Translations under genes and position numbers: made by a program | Origin: Olsenella profusa DSM 13989 | GTDB lineage: Bacteria; Actinomycetota; Coriobacteriia; Coriobacteriales; Atopobiaceae | NCBI RefSeq assembly: GCF_030811115.1 | Contig: NZ_JAUSQK010000001.1 | Coordinates: 930,001 to 994,000, forward strand | Length of the DNA: 64,000 bases | Direction: 5' to 3' | The notes under the pieces: model-generated | What the model saw: only the letters and a program-made list of their open reading frames with translations | Told to the model about the DNA's origin: nothing | The model's database searches: none | In this document: positions 58,606-64,000 of the stretch, piece by piece | How the letters are laid out: each line of letters starts with the position of its first letter | How positions within the stretch are numbered: position 1 is the first letter of the stretch

Positions 58606-59556
58606 ATGACAAGGACGAGCGAGCTCAGTTGGTACAGGGTCGCCAGGGCCGCCTGCGTCGCCGCGGCAGTCGCCGCCGACGCGGCGATCGTGGCCTCGGC
58701 CCCCTCCGCCGGCGCGGGGCCGAGCCTGGCGGTCCTGGCCGCCACCGCGCTCGCGCTGCTGGCCCCCACCCTGGTCCAGCTGCGCGTCGTCGCCTCCGCG
58801 GAGCGCCTCCTGGACGAGCGGTGCGACCCCGCCTCCCTGGTGCGGCGGGGGGACGCCATGGGGCTGTCCGCCCCCATCCCGCGCAACGGGCTGTACCGCA
58901 CGGAGGCCGTCCTGCTGCACCGCTACGGGATCGCGCTGGCCGACGTGGGCAGGCCGGCTGACGCCGCCGTGGTCCGCAGGCGCATCGAGGACGGCCTCGG
59001 CATGCGCCGGCGCCCCGCCCGCAGCATGGACTGCGCGGTGATGGCCATGCTCCTCGCGGACCTCTGCGCGCGGCTGGGCGACGCCGGGGCGGCCCAGGGG
59101 TACGCCGCGCAGTTCCTCGAGGGCCTCGAGCGCGTGCCCCGGTCCGCCCGAGGCGGCATCGACGGGGGCCTGGGGGCCGTGGGGGGCGTGACCGTGCGCT
59201 CGTCCGCGGCCCTGTTCCTCCCGGCCCACGTCGCCCCCGCCCCGCTCGCCGAGGGGGACGTCGCGGCCCTGGGGGGCTCGGGGGCCGGGCGCCGCCTGGC
59301 CGCCGAGGCGCGCATGGCCCTGGCGAAGGCCGCCGCCGCACGGGGCGAGCGGGATCGGGAGGTGCGGCTGCTCGAGCAGGTCGCGGCCGCGGCCCCCGGG
59401 ATGCGCGTGGGGGAGCTGGCGGCGCGCCGCCTGGGGCGCCCCGCGGACGGCGGGGCGGGCGCGGCGGAGTACGGGTCGCTGCGCCTGGACGCCGCGGTCG
59501 ACGCGCACGCGCCCGTCACGAAGGAGTACGGGGGAGCGCGGTCGGCGCATCCCTAG
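58606..59556 (+). CDS. Membrane protein with TPR-like part, paralogue of 56566
   Basis: 316 residues from ATG 58606 (GGTCGGGAGGACCG upstream). Two N-terminal spans (AARAACVAAAVAADAAIVAS-like and LAVLAATALALLAPTLVQLR), then SAERLLDERCDPASLVRRGD, GLYRTEAVLLHRYGIALADV, MAMLLADLCARLGDAGAAQG and further helix pairs; it lacks the C-terminal span of 56566 and ends polar (KEYGGARSAHP). Function unknown. Confidence 0.74.
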   Translation: MTRTSELSWYRVARAACVAAAVAADAAIVASAPSAGAGPSLAVLAATALALLAPTLVQLRVVASAERLLDERCDPASLVRRGDAMGLSAPIPRNGLYRTEAVLLHRYGIALADVGRPADAAVVRRRIEDGLGMRRRPARSMDCAVMAMLLADLCARLGDAGAAQGYAAQFLEGLERVPRSARGGIDGGLGAVGGVTVRSSAALFLPAHVAPAPLAEGDVAALGGSGAGRRLAAEARMALAKAAAARGERDREVRLLEQVAAAAPGMRVGELAARRLGRPADGGAGAAEYGSLRLDAAVDAHAPVTKEYGGARSAHP

Positions 59557-59558
59557 GC

Positions 59559-59700
59559 GTGTGGGTGCCATTTGCGCCGTGTGGGTGCGATTCTCCCGGC
59601 CCGGCCCCCCGCGACCTGCGGCCCCGTGGGCCGGTCACGGGAGAATGGCACCCACATGTAGCGAATCGCACCCACACGGGTGGGGAACCGCGCCCACGGC
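59559..59700. repeat. Composite palindromic repeat, copy 2
   Basis: Two interleaved inverted pairs: GTGTGGGTGCCATT with AATGGCACCCACA, and GTGTGGGTGCGATTCTCCC with GGGAGAAT / GAATCGCACCCACAC, around the core CGCGACCTGCGGCCCCGTGG also found at 32841. It lies in the convergent gap between 58606 and the minus-strand gene, where it could end transcription from both sides. Confidence 0.75.
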
Positions 59701-59754
59701 GGGATCCCGCGCCGATGGGGCCTCCAGCCTGGCGTGACCGGGCGGCACGCCAGG

Positions 59755-60657
59755 CTATGCCCGTCCCGCCGAGGTTGCGGGCTCCCGGGCCTGGGCGGGG
59801 TGCGCCGCGAGCCAGGCCGCGGCGTCGCGCGCGGCCCGAATGCCCCCTCCCCGGGCCGCCACGGAGGCGAAGCGCTCGCGCGCGAGCGTCAGGTCGCCCT
59901 GGGCCGCGGCGAGGCGGGCGGCTTCGACGTCGGGCGACAGCCTCTGGATCGGCGTGATCGCAGTTTCCCGCATCGTGCCGATCGCCTCGTTGCAGCGCTC
60001 CCAGTCGCCGGCCTCGAGCGCGAGGCCGAAGTCTATGCCCGCAAGCACCAGCGCGCCCGCCTTGGCCATTCTCCTGCTCGTTTGGAGAAGCGCCTCCACC
60101 TGCCCGCGTATGCGGGCGAGCTCCTCGTAGTCACCGCTGTGACGGGTGGCGTTGGCGCGCACGTTGCAGCACAGGACCCTCTGCGCCGTGCGCGGCCTGA
60201 GGTCCCGCTCGGCGTGGTCGACCCATTGGAGGGCGACGTCGTCGCGGCCGAGCTGCTGGGAGCATTGGGCACAGATTATGGCGTAGGTGGCCTGCGCCCA
60301 CTTCCTGCCCTTGCGCCTCTCCATGACGATGGAGATGACGTCGAGCATCTTCTGGGGGTCGAGGTCGGTGTGGAGTATCCCGTAGAACCCGCTGATGTCG
60401 CGGATGAGCAGGAGCGCGAACAAGGCGATGGTAGCCAGGAGGGCCACCACGAAGAAGGCGATGGCCTCGGGGTGCTCGATGTCCGGGCCCGCCCAGGCAC
60501 GGCATGAGAACGCCAGCACGAACACCGCCACCACGTACGCGGCCACGGTGAGCCTGCGCCGGCCCAGGAACCTTCCCGCCGCCTGCCGCGCGGTCAGGCC
60601 GGCGTACCTCGACTCCCCGGAGGGGACCATGAGCCTGGTGAGCCAACCTGAAGCCAT
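59755..60657 (-). CDS. Membrane protein with TPR-like helical repeats
   Basis: 300 residues on the minus strand, start at 60657 with GGGGAGGCGAGG before it; the frame stays open further upstream to 61476 but that part is Arg/Pro-rich non-coding text. Two spans (LTVAAYVVAVFVLAFSCRAW, AIAFFVVALLATIALFALLL) are followed by ISGFYGILHTDLDPQKMLDV and helix pairs typical of TPR (ATYAIICAQCSQQLGRDDVA, GDYEELARIRGQVEALLQTS, AGDWERCNEAIGTMRETAIT). Distantly like 56566 and 58606 in layout. It is the only clearly real, intact minus-strand gene in the window. Function unknown. Confidence 0.78.
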   Translation of the reverse strand: MASGWLTRLMVPSGESRYAGLTARQAAGRFLGRRRLTVAAYVVAVFVLAFSCRAWAGPDIEHPEAIAFFVVALLATIALFALLLIRDISGFYGILHTDLDPQKMLDVISIVMERRKGRKWAQATYAIICAQCSQQLGRDDVALQWVDHAERDLRPRTAQRVLCCNVRANATRHSGDYEELARIRGQVEALLQTSRRMAKAGALVLAGIDFGLALEAGDWERCNEAIGTMRETAITPIQRLSPDVEAARLAAAQGDLTLARERFASVAARGGGIRAARDAAAWLAAHPAQAREPATSAGRA

Positions 60658-61277
60658 GCGGCCTCGCCTCCCCGGGGCCGCCCTGCGGCGGCCTTCGCTC
60701 GTCTCCTCCCGCCCGTATGGTACCACGGCCGTACCGTGGCGCTTCCCCACTGTTCGACCGCGAGCAAACGGTGAAGCCGTCCGACTGTCCAACAAAGATG
60801 TTGCATGGCTGGTCAGTAGATTTTGGGCAGTATCGTTACAGGTGGCGTCCCGCACCAGCCCGAAGGTCCGGAACGATCCGGGAGGCTCGCGATGATGGCG
60901 GACGAAGGCCTGACGAGGGCCATCGAGGGCATGCCCGTGGTCCGTTGCCGAGATGCCGGAGCTCCCGCCATCCTCTAGGCCGCGCTGCGTGACCGACCGG
61001 GGCATGTACCAGGGGCCCTCCAGTTTCGCGCGCCGGCCACGCCCAGTGCCTGCCGCGGCTCGCCGCACGTCCGCCACGTCTGCACGGGACCCTACGAGAC
61101 GAACGACGAGAGGGCGGAGGGATTCCCGGCTCCTCCCGGCGTTCCTGAGCACTACAACGTTCCTGAGCACTACAATGGTGACGGGGCACGCGGTGCCTGC
61201 GGGGCCTGTCTCCCGTGTCGCGCGTGAGCGGCGCCCTGACTCTGAGCGACTGGCGTACCGGAGGGCCAAAGGAGTGC
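60658..61277. other. 620-base divergent intergenic region
   Basis: Contains the minus-strand motif CGGCCGTGGTACCATA (60716-60731), whose TACCAT could be the -10 of the gene at 59755, and an 18-bp perfect tandem repeat (CGTTCCTGAGCACTACAA at 61140-61157 and 61158-61175). The second unit ends in TACAAT (61171-61176), a likely -10 for the gene at 61278. No coding sequence recognised. Confidence 0.5.
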
Positions 61278-62969
61278 ATGACGACGAGGGTGACGATAGA
61301 GGCCACGGCTTCGGCCCTGGAGGGGGAGTCAGAGTCCCTGTCGGGCAAGGTCGATGCCGCGGAGGAGCAGATCTCGAGGATGGCAAACGCCCTGCAGTCG
61401 CCAGAGCTCGCCGGAGAGGGGTACGCGGCGATCCGGAGCGTCGCCCGGGACCTCGCGGTGCCCGCCGCGAAGGCATACTACGTGGCGTTCGACGCCATGA
61501 ACTCTGCGTGTACGGCCGACGCGCAGGCGGTCAGGGGACTCCCCCAGTCATCCAGCGGCGTCTGCGACACGGACGAGTTCCAGAAGAAGATAGAGGCCGT
61601 CCAGAGCGACATAGAGGAAACCCAGAGACGGATCACCCAGAATCGCGCCAACGCGGGCGGCACGTCCACGAACGGATCATCCGGCAGCTCGTCCGGCGGC
61701 ACGAACACGTCCCAGGACACCACGGCAAATGTCAACACGCAGGTTGACGAGGCCCTGCTGGAAAGCGAAAAGACGGAGAAGCAGGGCTACGAGGACGACC
61801 TCAAGAAGGCCCAGGAGTACGACGAGGCCAGCGCCTCCACCTACTCCTCCGCGCAGGACGCCGTCTCCACCATGAAGTTCGCCGCCGACTCGGTGTCGTC
61901 CTACCTCGCCGGCAACGGCTACGGGGACACCTCCTGGGCCGCGGGAGTGGACGACGCCTACTCCACGGTGTTCGAGCGCAGGGTCGAGGAGTGCGCGCAG
62001 AGTATCTACCACGACGGCGGCATCGACAGGGACGCGCTCTCCAAGCTCCTCGGAAGGGACGACCTCACCCCATCCGAGGCGGAGGCCCTCGCACGCGTGT
62101 GGAACGAGCACTCGGACGAGGACGGGGTCGCCGAGGCGTTTGCCGAGGCGGGATCGAAAGATGGGCAGATGACTGGTGCATACGCGGCATTTGTGACCCA
62201 GGAGCTGGCTGATGTCTACAACACCAACATGCAAGGTGCCGATCCGAGTGATCAGGCTTCCGAGGGGCAGAAGAAGCAGACGCTCCAGGCGATGGATGAC
62301 GCCATTAATAAGCTGTTCCCCTCTATAGGTGCCACAGGGGCGTCATACAAGGTCTCTGTTCTTTTACCAAATGGTGTTTTATATACACGAGAGCATTCAG
62401 CTAGCGGGGATGTAGGTGGAGATGGTCCTCTCTCAACAGAGATTAAAAAGGATGCAAGCGGGAGACCTGTGCCAGGATCTCTTACCTTTGACCTGACTGG
62501 TGATGATTCAGCTGGTCCTGTCTTTGTTAACGAAGATGGGCAGGCTTGGACAGGAATTGAGACTAAAGGGTCTGTAGGTGATGGGATAGAAGGCGAATCC
62601 CGAGTGCTCTTTGTGTGGGACCCCGTTCATGGGTATAGCGCTGCTAGGGCAGAAGCAACAGTAAAAAGAGACACTGGCTCTACTTCCGCCTCTGTGACCG
62701 ATAAAGAGACGCTGGAATGGGGGGTCAAGCAGCCCGAGACGGGCGTGCAGCTCGATGGGGTGCTCATGCCGTCCGCCTCGAAGTCCCCAGCGCCGTCCAC
62801 GCACACAAACGCGGTGCAGCTGCCCGATGCGCAGACGGTCGGCGAAGGCGTGGCGGCTGCGGCAGTCACAGCCGTTGTGGCTTACGTGGCATTCAAGGTG
62901 GCGAAGGCTCTGATTGGCTTTGCGGTTGCCGGCCCTCCCGGCGCGGTTGTCGGCGCCGCCTTGCCATAG
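61278..62969 (+). CDS. LXG-like exported effector with C-terminal hydrophobic segment
   Basis: 563 residues from ATG 61278 (AAAGGAG 4 bases upstream); longer starts lack a ribosome site. The first 100 residues form a helical domain (ATASALEGESESLSGKVDAA, SRMANALQSPELAGEGYAAI, PAAKAYYVAFDAMNSACTAD) of the LXG kind, followed by a long coiled coil (ETQRRITQNRANAGG; TEKQGYEDDLKKAQEYDEAS). The middle has an EF-hand-like acidic helix pair (GRDDLTPSEAEALARVWNEH). From about 62280 to 62700 GC is low and the sequence is beta-rich (YKVSVLLPNGVLYTREHSAS). It ends in a hydrophobic stretch (VAAAAVTAVVAYVAFKVAKA) and GAALP. The left end of the RHS gene at 1 resembles its coiled-coil part. Toxic activity not recognised. 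Confidence 0.78.
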   Translation: MTTRVTIEATASALEGESESLSGKVDAAEEQISRMANALQSPELAGEGYAAIRSVARDLAVPAAKAYYVAFDAMNSACTADAQAVRGLPQSSSGVCDTDEFQKKIEAVQSDIEETQRRITQNRANAGGTSTNGSSGSSSGGTNTSQDTTANVNTQVDEALLESEKTEKQGYEDDLKKAQEYDEASASTYSSAQDAVSTMKFAADSVSSYLAGNGYGDTSWAAGVDDAYSTVFERRVEECAQSIYHDGGIDRDALSKLLGRDDLTPSEAEALARVWNEHSDEDGVAEAFAEAGSKDGQMTGAYAAFVTQELADVYNTNMQGADPSDQASEGQKKQTLQAMDDAINKLFPSIGATGASYKVSVLLPNGVLYTREHSASGDVGGDGPLSTEIKKDASGRPVPGSLTFDLTGDDSAGPVFVNEDGQAWTGIETKGSVGDGIEGESRVLFVWDPVHGYSAARAEATVKRDTGSTSASVTDKETLEWGVKQPETGVQLDGVLMPSASKSPAPSTHTNAVQLPDAQTVGEGVAAAAVTAVVAYVAFKVAKALIGFAVAGPPGAVVGAALP

Positions 62970-63037
62970 CTGTTGCCACCTAGGGTTCGGTAGTTCTGTG
63001 TGAGTGGAGTTTCGATAGAGAGTTAGGTGGAAACAGC

Positions 63038-63799
63038 ATGGGAGAGTTCATGAGGAGGCACCGGCGGGGCGCGCTCGTCGCCCTGCTTGCCCTCGCGGTG
63101 GCGGTCGGGGCCAGGGCCGCGCTCGACCGGGCCGGCACGGCCGGGGGCGGCGACGGCGGGCAGGCCCAGGTGCAGTCCCAGCCCGCCGACGGGCAGGGCC
63201 GGGACGCGGACGCCGACGGCGGCGCCGAAGGGGGCGCTGAGTCCGACGAGGAGGACGCGGAGGCGCAGCCCATCGTCCCGGAGTCGGAGCGCGTCGCGCC
63301 GGAGGGCACGAGGCGCCTGAGGCTCCCCGGGATTATGACGGGCGGCAGCGTGCCCGACGCCCAGAGGTACGCCCGCGGCCTCCTCGACGCCTCCCCGAGG
63401 ACCTGCGAGGCGGCCTACGCCAACGAGGACGGCACGGTGGACATCTGGCAGACGCGGGAGCAGGTCGAGGAGGTCGTGCGCAGGGTCCTGGTGGAGCTGG
63501 ACTCGGCCCGGGAGGAGCTCGCCAGCGGGGACATCGACCTGGAGATGTCGGGCGACCACCGCTCGGTCACCTTCACGGTCGGCCCCGGTGCGAGCAGGGA
63601 GGACCTCGCCTACGGGATCTCCCGCGCGGTCCCCGGGGCGACGTACCTGCAGGTGGAGGAGACCGGCGGCGAGGACTTCGCGCTCTCCGTGGACATCGTG
63701 GACGGGACCACGGGCAGGGTGATGGGGCACTTCGACCAGGACACGTACCGGGGCTGGAGCATGGGGCCCACCTGGGTCGGGGAAGGCGAGGCGTCGTGA
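63038..63799 (+). CDS. Signal-anchored exported protein, family 3 of 3
   Basis: 253 residues; AGGTGG 7 bases before the ATG. MGEFMRRHRRGALVALLALA anchor, acidic linker (GRDADADGGAEGGAESDEED), then PIVPESERVAPEGTRRLRLP and the conserved domain with CEAAYANEDGTVDIWQTREQ and EETGGEDFALSVDIVDG, ending WVGEGEAS. The linker region lacks the G6/G7 tract of the other two, so this copy cannot slip there. Stop overlaps GTG 63796. Confidence 0.78.
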   Translation: MGEFMRRHRRGALVALLALAVAVGARAALDRAGTAGGGDGGQAQVQSQPADGQGRDADADGGAEGGAESDEEDAEAQPIVPESERVAPEGTRRLRLPGIMTGGSVPDAQRYARGLLDASPRTCEAAYANEDGTVDIWQTREQVEEVVRRVLVELDSAREELASGDIDLEMSGDHRSVTFTVGPGASREDLAYGISRAVPGATYLQVEETGGEDFALSVDIVDGTTGRVMGHFDQDTYRGWSMGPTWVGEGEAS

Positions 63800-64000
63800 G
63801 CGGGTCGGTCGCGCTCGGTGGCGCGGAGGTTGCGATTCCGGACGGCACGACCGTCCGCCCGCTCCCCGCCGGCGCAGGTGTGGGAGTGGTCATGGAGGGA
63901 GGGGGTTGGTCGGTGATGGCCGTCCTCTCGACTGCGAGTGTGACCCCGCCGGAGCTCCTCGCGCTCATCGAGGCCGCGATCGGCTCGCGGGAGGGCGGGG
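63796..64000 (+). CDS. Partner protein of the signal-anchored family, 3' end outside window
   Basis: GTG 63796 (GTGA overlap) opens a frame that is still open at the window edge (68 codons): SGSVALGGAEVAIPDGTTVR, PLPAGAGVGVVMEGGGWSVM, TPPELLALIEAAIGSREG. Soluble, beta-strand-rich start with a helix. The same start is seen truncated at 56485 and fused into RHS text at 44438, so the pair is a recurrent two-gene unit. Function unknown. Confidence 0.65.
   Translation, partial: MSGSVALGGAEVAIPDGTTVRPLPAGAGVGVVMEGGGWSVMAVLSTASVTPPELLALIEAAIGSREGG

Noticed and set aside
60658-61476. N-terminal extension of the minus-strand gene at 59755
   Set aside because: Arg/Pro/Ser-rich text, no homology, and the good ribosome site and membrane topology start at 60657.
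1-64000. tRNA, rRNA, prophage structural genes, replication origin
   Set aside because: None seen by eye; no tRNA-like TTCGA arm context, no capsid or terminase motifs, no dnaA boxes cluster.

Overview
The window is about 70% GC with no rRNA or tRNA that I can see. High GC, LXG/WXG100-type export modules, RHS toxins, a class B sortase fragment and Tat-type lipoproteins fit a high-GC Gram-positive, most likely a gut or oral Coriobacteriia (Olsenella/Atopobiaceae-like). That placement is inference. The region is accessory DNA, dominated by polymorphic toxins, their presumed immunity proteins, and debris left by recombination and insertion sequences.

Left part (1-11.8 kb): the end of one RHS toxin with a membrane immunity candidate, then a small helical protein, a WXG100-like protein and a second giant RHS toxin whose own N-terminus is WXG-like, followed by a lipoprotein that recurs almost unchanged at 57.7 kb. 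12-15.5 kb: a Tat-lipoprotein with WG repeats, an RCC1-like secreted protein and a membrane protein. 15.6-17.1 kb: a fragment of the type VII ATPase EssC, cut exactly after its DYK motif by a decayed IS3 element that also removed the head of the next gene. 17.1-26.9 kb: two LXG toxins with accessory genes: a nuclease-like tip, a CdiI-like immunity protein, a free-standing and apparently inactivated copy of the same toxin domain, DUF6572, a PoNi-type immunity protein, DUF4176 and membrane proteins. 27-32.7 kb: three WG-repeat proteins, then a second RCC1-like/membrane pair, the former broken in a G7 tract.

32.7-38.3 kb is a scrap zone: complex palindromic repeats, an IS110 fragment, an Abi-like gene, and remnants of an integrase, an AbiEii toxin, sortase B and a CocE-type hydrolase, with one intact ORF6N gene. 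38.4-40.4 kb holds a frameshifted WG lipoprotein with a perfect 105-bp tandem repeat and two small T7SS-type genes, ended by an IS3 copy (40418-41738) whose other side abuts an RHS C-terminal piece.

41.7-55.7 kb is the most unusual section: an array of promoterless RHS tails, most reduced to their last 40-100 residues, alternating with twelve intact or truncated members of one membrane PH-like family, plus hybrid scraps. I read it as a toxin-tip/immunity archive built by homologous recombination. A DUF234-type ATPase interrupts it. 55.7-64 kb holds three copies of a signal-anchored protein family, three membrane/TPR-like proteins, the second lipoprotein copy, another LXG-like exported protein, and an incomplete gene at the right edge.
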